The translations under genes and the position numbers were made by a program. 64,000 nt of DNA from Puffinus mauretanicus (lineage: Eukaryota; Chordata; Aves; Procellariiformes; Procellariidae). The stretch is taken from NCBI GenBank assembly GCA_023333565.1, contig JAJKFH010000241.1, positions 62,001 through 126,000 of the forward strand, read 5' to 3'. The notes beneath the pieces are model-generated. The model did no database searches and was not told the DNA's origin. It worked only from the letters and a program-made list of their open reading frames with translations. Numbering within the stretch: the first letter of the stretch is position 1; every line of letters begins with the position of its first letter. This document shows positions 1-12,700 of the stretch, piece after piece.

Positions 1-763
1 AAGAGCAGCATGATTTAACTTCTCTGTCTCCCTGGAATTGACTCAGTTTGATTCGCTTTGTTGGAAAACAACACTATACTGACAAGCTGCCTGTGCTCCC
101 AGCCGCTGACAGTACGGAACTAGGTGGCTGCCTCTCTGGAGCGCAGCATGCTTTGGCAACCAGTGCGTCTTCCCCTCTCTTCTACGCTGTTTTGCCCTGG
201 AGCAGATGAATCTGTATTGAAAACCTGTGCTGAAAAGTAGCTGTGATAAACAAGAGCGTCCCAGGAAATTGTTTCTAAACCTAACTCCTCATCCGATCTC
301 CTCTGAGGATTTTTTTCTGTCAGCTGGGTGGGAAAGTCCCTCCCTCCCTCCCTTCCTCTGTTTTGCAACAGGACCTTGTCATGTTAATTCCTTTTTGCTC
401 TTTGTTTTTTGATCCCATTTATTGCTCTGCCTCTGTTTACTCTGTGCTCTCTGTCTGAAAAAAGCTGACTGTGCCCCAGGCACTTCCTCCTCTCCTTGTC
501 CTCATCTCAGAACACCTCTTTGACTATGTATTATCAAGTATTTGAGGCAGGGCACTGGCGGAGTTCATGTCTTTGTAGGGTCCTCTGTTCAGATACTCCA
601 AAAGTGACACTTCCTTTGAGCCTATAAACGGAATGATAGTTGTCCTGTATTTACAGACAAGTATGGCTCAGGTTCAGTGTGTTTAAGCATTTTTAAATAC
701 CTCTTCCTGTATTGGGGCTAAAAAGAAGCAGTAAAATGAGCATGTGGTTTTTACCTTCTGCAG
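1..763 (+). other. FANCA: FANCA intron sequence at the left edge (no exon recognised)
   Basis: This stretch precedes the first FANCA exon I can place (764). It is AT-rich, with stop codons in all frames apart from short openings. A possible acceptor at 510 (ctcatctcag) is followed by an open stretch, but there is no good donor and no match to FANCA, so I read it as intron. Earlier FANCA exons must lie left of the window. Confidence 0.6.
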
Positions 764-3700
764 GCAGGGACCATGTCTCTCCTTGTTTGTGAAGATGATG
801 TGTGGACACAGGAATCTCTTACCTGCGCTTCTGGGCAGGCTCTGCCAGCTTATGTATCATCAGGTTAGTTTTCCAACCAAGAATCATATGTTATAGTGTG
901 CTAAAGGCTATCCTACCTCCATTTCCTGAGCTGTGGGGCACGTACCTGTCTGGACTGCACTGTGGAGGGACTTCACTAGCTTTCAAGCTTCCAAAAAAAA
1001 TTCTCATTTCAGTCAAGTAGTACGGACTTGCTCTCAGGAATGTGAGCTGAATGTTTTCCTACAGAAATACTACTGTAGAAGGTTAATGCGTTCTGAGATA
1101 CATTTTAACAGAAGCTAAAATAAGCAAGTTTATGAACAGAGCCAAAAGAAAAATAGTAGAATGTTTAATTCCTAAGCTTCCACATTGAATAATTCAGTTG
1201 TACACCCCTTTTTTAAAAGACCCCCAAATCTGGGGTGCAGCAGTGTGTAGCTTTCTTTTAAAGAACTGTTGGTTTTATTTCCTTTACCCCGTGATATTGC
1301 AAGGGTGAAATTAAAAGGCTGATAGACTAGATTAGCTGTCGTAGAAGCTAAAAAGCCTTGAGAGTCTCAAATTTTGCTGGGCTGAATTTACAGCAAGTTG
1401 CTTCAAGTTACTGTGTTACAGAAACATGAATTTTGTTGCAGGTTGACCAAAGATAGCTGCACAATTTCAAGGAAGGAAGAACATGTTTAATGTAACTGGT
1501 GCTTCTCATCTGCTAAATTGATATTGCTGCACTAATTAGTCAATGGGCAGAAGCAATGTTCTGCTACTTGATTAATTCAGAGTTTTTTCTGAGAAAGGTT
1601 GTTTTGTTACAAATGAAATGTCTCACTCTCTTCGGTTCTTTACTTATGTTTGGCTTCCAGGGTCCTTCCCTGAATGATGCTCATATTTTAGGACTAGCAG
1701 CTTTTGTGATCCACTTAAGTGAATCCAGAGCTTTAATTCCTGAAGTGGAAGCCAATTTTGGGATTTCTCAGCCTGTTCCTGAAAAGGTCCTTTCTGTTTC
1801 CGAGTACTGGAACCGCTTGCTAGTGTGCAGGACGGAAGAGTCGTTTGCCTTCTGCTTGAGGTGAGATCATGCATCCACCACGACCTTGCTTCTCCGAGTG
1901 ATGGGTTTAGATTTGCCACAGGAGAGGTGCTGGTAAAGCTCCTGTGTTCCTGCGGAGGATTTCCACAGCGTATGTAGGTGTTTCCGCTGCACAGAGGCAC
2001 TACACAGAGAAACAGGCTGGTGACGGTCCCGTGTGAAATAGCATCCTGATGATCGTACTGGAGAAAGGGCTGACTGGATGCTGTCAGAGGTTTTAGTTTA
2101 GTCTCTGGTTCTGAAATTTGTGCTGTTAAGGTGCTCGGGGTTGGGAGCCTATGAATAGAAGTCCCAAAAGCAAATAGATTTGAGACATGTTGGTTAAAAG
2201 CATTTTTAACACTCAGTCTTTGTTTTGACTTTGGACTTTCATGAGTGGGAAAAGGTATGATTGAACCAACCAGATAACGGAGTTCTTTCTTTTTCTCTAT
2301 CAGGTTCTGCACTGCAGCAGCATCTTATCTTATGTGCAAGTTTTCATCCTATTCTTGTCAAGATTTGTGTGCCTTGCTTCCTCCTAGCCTTGTTAAAAAG
2401 GTAAAAGGAAAAAAAGTTTTGCTGTTACTTATGAGAAAGATCAGTCTCAGTTCCATTTCCCACTGCAGACTCCTGTGCAGCTATAACTTGTACAAAGAAA
2501 ACTATATAAAAATGCATCTTTGTACCTTCCCATCTTACCATCTTGTGTATTCGCTTGTTTGGCAGCTTCACACAACCAGAGGTTGCACTGGGCCTTTTTT
2601 TGTGATGGAAATGTGCAAGGGTTTTATGCCTTTGTTTTAGCTGCAGTACATCGTGCCACGGCTGTGCTTGGAAGCTCGGGGAATCCTGTGTGAGGAGGCT
2701 AAAACTGACCTAATCTGGAGTTCCCTGTCATGCCCCTCTCTGAACTATAAAAGAGCCAGCCTCTGTTTATGGAAGCAAGCACGCTTTCAAGAGCTCTTGA
2801 AGGAAAAAGCATTCCAGGTATAAATCTTTTTCATGACTTAAGTTCACACTGTAATTCTCACTTTTCAGATCTGCTCTTTGCAATTTCCTTATTGGTGACA
2901 AAATGCTGCTTGTAAAAAAACTTAATGCCTGAAAAGTTGGTCTCACAGCTGAAGATGTCATGTGCGCTAGGTTATGTGCTCAATGTTATTTGTAGACTTC
3001 GATGGTGATGATAAGGCAGAAATAGAAAACTAGAGGTAAAGCTTTGGTGTCCTGCTTATTGCAGAAGCAGAAAGCTTGACATGTATGCCATATTGGTAGG
3101 AAAATAATCAGGAACTGTAGACAAAGTCCATAACCTTAGCTTTCTACTGTGTACTGTCTATGAAGTGATGGCGAGTCAAACAACTGAAAATACTTGCTCG
3201 CTTTTCTTGGTGCTTTGTCTAAATGTCAACGTTCTCCTCAACCACCTGTGTATCTTGGGTTGTTTGGCTCTGCCTTGCTGTGAAGCAGGTTAACATCTCA
3301 GCGATTCTCTTTATACCATCCTTGCAATGTATCTGATTTGACAGGATTTCTCTTTTTAACCTAGTTCATACAAAACCAGTTTGTCTTTGTGCAGAGGAGT
3401 TTGTCATGTTACTAGAATGTGTGCTTGGCTAGCTTGATGTACAAGGCTAAAATACCTTTGCATTATAATCTTTCTTTGATGCTTATACCAGTCTGACTAT
3501 GGTACTTTGTTCATTTTAGCATTTATTTCTAATAACATACGTTCATTCTGGTATCTAGAGTTTAAGAAGACGAGCATGTTTGGAAATGTCAAAGGGGTGG
3601 GTGTGTGTGTGGGTATGTGTGAGAGGTGCTTTATAGGCTTGCTTTCAGTAAATTTTTGAATGCCAGTGGGGTTTTAGTTTAGATTCCTTGCAAGGGAGAC

Positions 3701-6700
3701 AGTACAGGAACTTCCTTGGGTTGATGTCTCCTGTTCCATATCTCTTAATCTGCACGGGATTGTGTCTGGGTGTGGGTGAAGGTGGGTTTTATGTTGGGAA
3801 GAAGGTGGCTGTTACTTGCCTTGCTGGTCTGCCCTCTTACCTACATCGTTGCTTTTCCCAGTTGTCTTTCAGGGAGTGGCTGCTGTTGGAGCTGGAAGTG
3901 TACCCTGAAAAGGATATTCTCTCTGCTTCGGAAAGGTAAGTGCAGAGGGGCTCTTCTGAAAAGGGAATAGTTCAAGAGTCTTTCCCACCCGAATTAGGAA
4001 AAAGCACTGAAGATCAGGAAGTAAATAAACAAGCTGCTGTGGGACACGAATGCCTGTCGACTACTACGGTTTGTCCAGAGTTCAAGCAATGCTAGAATGA
4101 GGCATGTGTGTTAACTTGAGGAAGTTCACCAAGATAACCTCTGACCTGCATGTGCAGTCCTTCCAAAAAACTTTTCACAATACCTGCCCGTTTCTGGAAG
4201 AGATGGCTGACATCAGGACATGTGGTGTCTGGTGGATGACTCTTTTTATATCTGTACTTTATATGGGTGCTTTTATCTGTCATTCCACTTGGTGCGTGAA
4301 CTTCCTTTTTACATCAAGGGAAGGATACCATTAAAATGTCGTGATAGATTTCCTATCTTCTCCTTTTCAATATTGCAGACAGGATTTCCATTACTGGGCC
4401 ATCTATCAATGGTATCTTCCTGCACCTTCTGCTTCTGGTGGCTGCGATGGAGACCTGGAGAAGGCATGTGGCATTATTATCAACACCATTCTGGATTCCT
4501 TACAAAGGTATTCTGTATCATGACTTGCATTCCTGCAGAAGCAATGGTTCTGCTAATGGCCTTGCAGGCTAGGAGCTGTGAGCTTGTGCCTTACACGGGG
4601 CTGTGTTTTCTTGAGTGGAAGTGATTCCCTTCTCACAGGTCTGGCTGGCAGTGAAAGGTGGGAGGTGGCTCTGCATGACTCAAGAGTCTTTGCATAAGAA
4701 CCTTGCTTTAGGTGACAGAGGTCTGGGGTTGCAGTCACAGATAGTCCCTAGTCTGTCTGTCTTTTTTAAGTTGAATTTGTATTCAGATTTGTTTGGCCAG
4801 ACAAGCATTAATGCCCCTGAGGAAGTGGCTGAAGCTAGAAAATAAGGAGGGAGGGTTAGAGGAGAGTTGCTGTCTCACCTACAGCTTATTTAAGGAACAT
4901 TAATGTTGGAGCTTTGCGTTCATCTGAAGCCATTTGACTTTAATTGAATTGTGTTATCCTCCTGGGCTAACAGGGTTAGTTACCTGGTGTGTCTCTTAAT
5001 TTCAGGTTGGACCTGGGTAGCTATGGCCAATCAAAGATGTCAGTCAATCCTGATATTCTCTGCAAGCTGCAGGTGATTTCAGACTTTGATGTGTATCTGT
5101 ATGTTCAATACTTGAATTTGACCTGTCAAAGTATTTTCTAATACCTCTGTGTATGTAAGGCTGACATTCGGTTCTCAGATGTGAGCAATGGCATGGAAAT
5201 TGAGAGAGATATTTTTTGTATTGATCTCTTTGTATTATTTTAGAGAAACATAGAGGGTTTGAATGCAAACTAGTGTGTAGCCCTGACAAACACTGTTTTT
5301 CTGCACCCCCCCTCCCCGTTTAGGAGATGGTACTGGAGCTGAGGTGTAGGCGAAAGCTGCTTTCTGGCTGCTTGGATGCCCAGAGACACTTCGTGTTTGA
5401 GTTTCTCCAGGAAAGATTAAAAGACAGAAAACATGGCTTTGCTTTGGGTGAGCAGTTGTGGAGGCAGCAGGAGCTGCTGCTGCACAGAAGGTAAATGCAG
5501 ATCTGAACGGCTGGGAATACCTCGAACAAAACTGCTGTTCAAAGCAATTACGGTGTGTACCTGCGCAGTTGGGCAGCCTCCCCTGTGACTCCACAGCAAG
5601 TGAAAATGACACTATATGCCATGGTGTCATTATTCCCTGGTACCCACATGACTTAGCTGCGTTTCAGTGTGCCATCTTGGGCTACGCGTTGCCCCTGTCA
5701 GTAGCCTGGATTTCAAAGACCACACATCTTCATGGACTCTGTTTACAGCCAGCAACACTCTTAATGCCACCACTTGTGTTAACCACTGTTAAATTACTCT
5801 ATTTGCTGCTGTAATCTAGGTGTTGGTTTCCATTTGTGAGCTATTGATAGCATCTTTGAAAGTGGTCTGTGTATATCTCATTGAAATGCACGTTCTTTTC
5901 TGAGCAACTGGAAAAATTCCTTGTGCAGTTTCTGTTAACGTGTTTGAGATCTCTCATGTTTAACATACTCTCAAAGTCCCCTGAATATCAAAGGCACGTG
6001 CCCTGAGAGTGTGGAGTCTGATTTTCTTCTTTACAGTAACCTCAATTTTGTTTTTATTCTTCCCTGCCTAAGGATTCTGGTAGGGCTCCCTGCATCCGCT
6101 CTGATCTTGACTTGTCGAAAAGGAAAGAAAACAATGTTGGACTGTGAAGACTTTTTTCATTTTGTAAACTCGGAGCTGGTATGTGTTGTTAGCCAAATGA
6201 TAATTTCTTGTTGGTAAATGCTCTACATAAAGACCTTAAACTTTATTTTAGGACAGGAGTTAAAATGCAGCCAAACTTGAGACAAACTGAGCTTATGTCA
6301 GAATGGAGGGAAGTTCAACTCATTACGCTTGAGACTTTCCAGCCCCTAGCTCTGCAGAGGTCCCCTCGGCACTGTCCACTGTAGGATGACTTTTGGGTTC
6401 TTTCATTTGGAATTGTGGTGGCATTTTATGCTATTGAGAGAGAATCCTTGGGAAATAGCGACAGCAAATCTGGGGTGGAGGCAGCCAGCATGTCAGTGGC
6501 TGGAGCTGGGTGTCCACAGTCCAGGGGTAAAATCACCAGCAGGTGATCACAGAGTGTTCTTTCCAGTTGCGTTGTCTGGTGTGCACACGTGTGCAGCAGC
6601 CTTGGGGATGCTCTCTCTTGTGCGGATACGTTGTCCTTCTGTGCCGCCTGCTCTTCATCTGTTGACAGTAGGTTAGAGAGAAACCTGCAGTGTTCCCATG

Positions 6701-9700
6701 AAGGCCTAGAAGTAAGGGACTGAGCATGAGCTCTTCTACTCTTCTACAATTTTTCTGTCATGCCAGGGCGTTAAACTAATTTGCTGTGTGTAGAGTGAAA
6801 TCCTGCTCATCCTCCTGTGTTACCTATGCTAGAGAAACATTCAGAAACATCCCTGCAGCTTCCTGGCAGCAGATCTGTTGACTTGCAGGTCCCTCAGAGC
6901 ACTGTCTTGTGCTCTGAGGATAGCTACCGTTTCTAATTATTCATCCTGACTGATGGCCTTTTCAAGCCCTCCTGCACTGTCATATTAGGCACAGCCAGAA
7001 ACCTCTACTCATTCCAAAACTGTTAATCAAACTGCCTCTGCCATCCACAACGTGTGGTAAGCAGGGCCGTCTGATTTGCTTTCTAGTGCTGTAAAGCACT
7101 ACCGAGTCAATGGTCTTGCTTTATATAGAAACGAAGTTTCTGCATTCTGAACTGACACTCAGGAACTCACAGGGTGATTCTGTGTTATCGGAGTTCTGTT
7201 GTGCCGGACACCCAAAACATTTAAAGAAAATCATAATTCAAAAGGGAAGGAATAATTTTTTTTTCTCTCCTTGTCTTCCACAGAAGAACGTCTGTTCCAG
7301 AGGGTATGCGCTCTCCTACGACATCACTGCTCACTTCTTCAGGGTAACTGCTAGCTGGAGTAGACATTTCTTTACCTGGATACCTGACTATGTGCTATTC
7401 TTAGCAATGAGATGTGCTATTTGTACCCTTGTTTTGAGACTTGTTGGTGTAAATTCCAAAAAGAGCAGCACTTATCCAGGAAAGTGAAGAGAAGTAGCAG
7501 GAGGAAGTAGTGGTAGAGGTTAATTTTGATACAATACAGCAAAGCTGGTGGGGGAAGGAGAAGCTGTTGGGTACACGTTTCTTTTGCTGGGCCATGCTGA
7601 CCCCTACAGTTACTTTTAATTAGTTTACACATGGCTTGGTGAGGTACTTCAAAGCAGCAAAGACATATGTGCATAGTCATCTTGTAATTTATCCTCTTCC
7701 AGGGCCTGCTTAATGCCAGCTTGGACTGTGAGGAATGGGCAGAAGAAGGGGTCAATGGTGTTCTAAGAGCATGTCAAACCAAGTGTCCCATTGTGCTCTT
7801 CTCTGCAGCGGTAACCGTTCATATTTTATCTTAAGAGTGCTAGATGAAAATTCAGTATCGGTTCAGAGCGTTTGTTTTAAACGTCATTTAATGTAAATGG
7901 TGAAGTGTGGGGGCAGTAATTCTTAACACCTTTGGAAAATTGCAGAGTGTTTTAGTACCTTTGGTATCCCTGATTCCAGCTCTGGGCACGCAGCCTTGTT
8001 TTTGGAGTGTCACTGTAGAAGTGGAACAGAGGCTGTTTAAGAGTGAGAAGCTGGGAGACTTGTCTTGGTTTCAGATGCACTATAGAGGGGCTGGGTGTTA
8101 CATGCCAAGCAACTAAAAAGTCCATAAAGCACAGATTTTTTTTTCTCTCTCCTCTTGTAACTCTTCATGCACTGTTTTACATGGGGATACCTGTTTTTGT
8201 TGCATGTGGTAAGCATGTACATCACCTTTGTGGAACAGTTCCTTTATAATGACTGGTCCTGCTAGAGGAGTTTCAGCGCACTGTGGAATGAACACGGTCA
8301 CAAATGACCCTCTTTGCGTTTCCAGGATGTGAAACTTAGAATCAGAGAATCATTTAGGTTGGAAAAGACCTTTAAGATCATCGAGTCTGACCATAAACCT
8401 AACGCTGCCAATTCCACCAGTAAACCATGTCCCTAAGTGCCACGTCTACACGTCTTTTAAATACTTCCAGGGACGGTGACTCCACCACTTCCCTGGGCAG
8501 CCTGTTCCAATGATTGACAACCCTTTCAGTGAAGAAATTTTTCCTAATATCCAATCTAAACTTCCCCTGGCTGCTCAACAACTTGAGGCTGTTTCCTCTC
8601 GTCCTATTGCTTGTTACTTGGGAGAAGAAACCGACCCCCACCTTGCTACAACCTCCGTTCAGGTAGCTGAAGAGAGCGATAAGGTCTCCCCTGAGCCTCC
8701 CAGGCTGAACACGTGCAGTTCCCTCAGCCGCTCCTCATCAGACTTGTGCTCCAGGCCCTTCACCAGCTTCGTTGCTCTTCTTTAGAATCAGCTTCTCATG
8801 TTTATTATGTGTGTATGTACAACGTGGACTTTTTTGTTAAGCTGGGGGGGGGAACCCTGTCTCTGAGTACCTGGCGGAGACAGCGTGCACACCTGACTGC
8901 AAACAGCTGCTAAGTACACCGCCACTAATGCTCCTGATTTCTGTCTTTTCTTCCTAGCTTTGGTGGCCGAGGCTGGAGCCAGTACTTTGCTCTCAGTGGA
9001 GGAGACTTTTTGGGGCTCCGCTTGCAGAAGAACTAGAAAGACTGAGGGAATGGCAGTCCTCAGCTGCCAGGTGTGTATGAGGAACCGAGTGTGGATCTGC
9101 AGGCAGGAGAACCTGCTCTCTGAGGGATCGGCGCCCAGGATGCCTGTTCTCTGAGGCAGGCTGGGTGTCAGCAGGCAGCATGAAATGCTAATGTGGACTG
9201 AGGCTTGTAGGACAGCTATATACAGACTCCTTTGTACAGTTTAAACTCAAAATGGGTCGTCATAATTATTTAGTCTGGCCTTCTGTGTAATATGGGTCAG
9301 AGTGTTTCACCATAAGGAAAAGAGAATCTTTTTAGAGGAGAGTGGAAGGCAGAGTCCTTGTTAGACAAACACTGGAAATAGCCTTTAGCACAGTGTTGAG
9401 TCATTCGCTTAAGCTGCCGCACCCTTTGCTCCCTGGATTTGGTGAATCTCTGATCTTCCGAAGCTACTGACTGCTTCTCTGCTGTATGCTTCCTTCTTTA
9501 CCTGTTGTTACGCTCTTTGTTCAGTGTCTTGCAACTTTCTCCAAAAGCTGGGAATTTAGGATAAGAATCTCCTTGCAGGTTATTGAACGTAATAATCAGA
9601 TTAGCGTAGTAGCGTACAGAGTTAACTACCAGTCCAACCTCTGATAAAAGAGATTTGGGAATGCTGCTGTCTGTTTCTAAACTTTTCTTTTTTAAACTGT

Positions 9701-12700
9701 CTCCATGTAGCATCCAGCTGCAGGAAAAAAAAAAAAGGAGAGAATTTTTTTTGCCCCAATCACAAACTTACACCCTTTGCCCAAGCCCCTGATTTTCTCC
9801 TCATTCACAGCCATGATTTCTTTTTTTTCTTTTATTGTTTTCCTCCAAAACCATGATATGCTGGTTTTGTTTCCTAGCTTCCTTTCTTCAGGAGTGGTTT
9901 TCCCTCTCTCTGGCCCTCCTTGGATTTCGGCTGCCTTCCTCCATTGTTCTGTTCAACAGCACTCACCACGCGGACGAGAGAGAAATGCACTGAGGAGGCT
10001 GGGGACTGACACAGAGCAGGCAAGACGATGCATTTTAAATGTCTGCTGTTCCCTACACTTGAAAACTAGAAGTAGAATGTCTCTAACTGAGAAATGGTTG
10101 TCCTGAGATACAGCTGTATCCCTGGTAAACCCTGTTGTGAAATCTTGCTGGTGGCTAATTGATAAAATGTAGCTGTAAATTACCAGTTGCTAAATCCTTA
10201 TCCTACAGGCAAAGTTGTTCCAAACTTAAACTTCTAACTCAGATACCGGCTCCTCTGTGAAGTCAGGGAGGACTATTAAACAGCTGCTTTAAAAACTGAA
10301 GCTGGAGAGAGTGCTGCAGAGATGGAGAGCTCAATCCATGGCATGCCAGGATCACCTCTCCCTCTGTCAAAGGAGCAGTCCTTGTGGATTTTAGCTCAGG
10401 CAACTTGGCTGGGAGGTTAAGGAGATGCAGAAAGTTTGTGAGACAGGAGCGCAGGCATTTTAAGGGCTCTGGGGAGACATGCTGAGGGTTTTCCCAAGTC
10501 TGTTCCAAGAAATGCCTCCTCCACTTTGCCGTGCTCAGTGCCCTCTGCGCACAGGAATTCTCTGAAGTGCTCTGCTGAGGAGGAAGCCGGGCTGCTGCCC
10601 AGCAGCCCGCTCTTTTGATCTTCCAGGGGATAGCTGGGACCAGAGCTCAGGACGGGGAGTGTCCCTGTACTGAGACATTCACAAGTAAATACTGTTAAAG
10701 CAGAACCTGTGCCTTACTATTTACTCTTAAGTTTTATCGCTCCGGGCAGCAGTTACGGTAGCAGCTCCTCTTGCTATGGGATTGACTCCTCTGCTGTTTG
10801 TACTGGTCTGGAGCCAAAAGCTGCCAGTCAGAAACTGGTGTCACTGAGTTGATATGAGCATTTAGTACATGTGGAATAACAGCGGCTTTCACCTCAAACA
10901 TCTGCCTTGAGATAGGAGGAGGACGCCAGGAAGGGATGTGGTAGGGATCCAGAAAAGCAATAACAAGTGTATGTCAGGGCAGGATTACGATGCGCTTGCT
11001 GAGATGCGAGGCTGCACAGCATCTGCTGGTGGCATGCTGGCTGTGGACAACATTAGCTCTCCTCCAGTTTACATCTGTGGTAGCTCGCTCGGTCTTCCCT
11101 GTATTTGGGAGAAGTTGTCATCTGTTGTCTGACTCGCTGACTGCAGCAAGCCTTGCTTTGAGAACAGTGAATTTAGTGTGGAATTCACCCATGAACGATG
11201 TGAGGCTGCAGTCTGTCGTCTTCAAACACACTGCCTTCACCTGGAAGGAACAGCAGTGCTTGTAGTTCATCCAGGTCCATCCTGGGAACGTACTTTGTGA
11301 AATGTTATTTCCCGATTGGAAAGTGCAAGTTCTGAGTCACCACCGCAGATATAACTAACAGGCAGTCTCTTTTCCTTGCAGCTTCTTGTTTCTCTGCTGT
11401 TCTTCTCACTCATGGATCTCATCTCAGCAAAAATAGCACCAAAGGTAAATTCAGCCTTGAGGGAATTCTCATGACACTAAATGTGTCTGATCCGCTTGGT
11501 TTGCTGCCTAAAAATGCTTTGTACCCATATTGTGAAGGCTGGTAGCTTGTTCTGCCAGAAGGAAGGGATCAGCAACATCCCAGACAGAGCCTGCTGAAAG
11601 CCCTTCTGTTCCTATCAGATTGAACCTGTATTTTCCTCTAACTGACATTATCTCCCCTTTCACTAGGGTAGCTTTTATTTCTCTCATGAATGACTTACTG
11701 TTTTCAGTTCCCTGTTTAGACTTTACACCTTCCACGGAGCGCAGGAACCTCATATCTCTCTCTTAGCTTTTGTGTAGCATTTCACATTTGTTAGGCGACG
11801 TTTTTCCTCAGGCTGGAAATGTACGTGGTATTTCACAGGAGAAGGGGTCCCCAGCAAGGAGGAACATTGGTTTCCAAATGAGTTAACGCTATTAAATGAA
11901 GGAGCAAAGATGACAAGTTTCTTCCAGCAGCTGTCTGCCCTAAGCATCCTCCTGCCCAGGAATGCTTGTTTCTGTCCCTTTGCTGTCTTCTCAGCTTTGA
12001 AGTGCAGCCGTGTGTGTAGTCACCTAGCAGATTGGATCGGGGAGCAGATTCAGGTTAAAAATAATCATTTGGTCTCGTAGTCTGCCTCTGGGAGAGTCGG
12101 AGGAAGAGTCATTGGGGGAAGAAACATCTTGAGCAAACAGATCTGGGAGGTTATTCCAAGTAAAATGAGTAATGCAAAAAAACCTAATCCCAAGGCATGC
12201 TGTCACTAGATGGGTTAGAGGGGGGAAAACCTGCTCTGGGGAGCAGTGGCTCTGTGCTGAGCACCGCTGGGAAGCGTGCTGCTGACGAGGCAGTTGCTCA
12301 TCGATGCCGCTTCCCCCTCTCTCACAAATCATTGTCAACTGAGCCCTGTCGTGGCCTGGTTTGGTGACGAAGGCACTGCATTACTCCAGTGCCTGATTGC
12401 CCGGGGGGAATCCAGGCTGCCAGGCGAGGGGAAAGACTTGGGCTAAATTCATAAAGGTCCTTTAATAAAGAGAGGTACACAACCTCTTATGAGGGCTTCC
12501 TTTCTGCTTTGATGCAACTAAAGCCTAAGACAAACCGGACCTGTCCTTTCTGACACTCAGGAAGGAGTGGATTTTCAGACGTCTCTGGAGTGGTCCCTGG
12601 AGATCTTGCAGTGCCTGGAAGAGAGGGGCATGTCCTGGCCACTTCTCTTCTATTTGGCAGAGGAAGGTGAGCGAGTCCTGCCTCCAAGGGGTGGAGGGGC

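Noticed and set aside
511..578. Possible extra FANCA exon after ctcatctcag
   Set aside because: No proper donor and no match to FANCA; phase with the exon at 764 cannot be shown.
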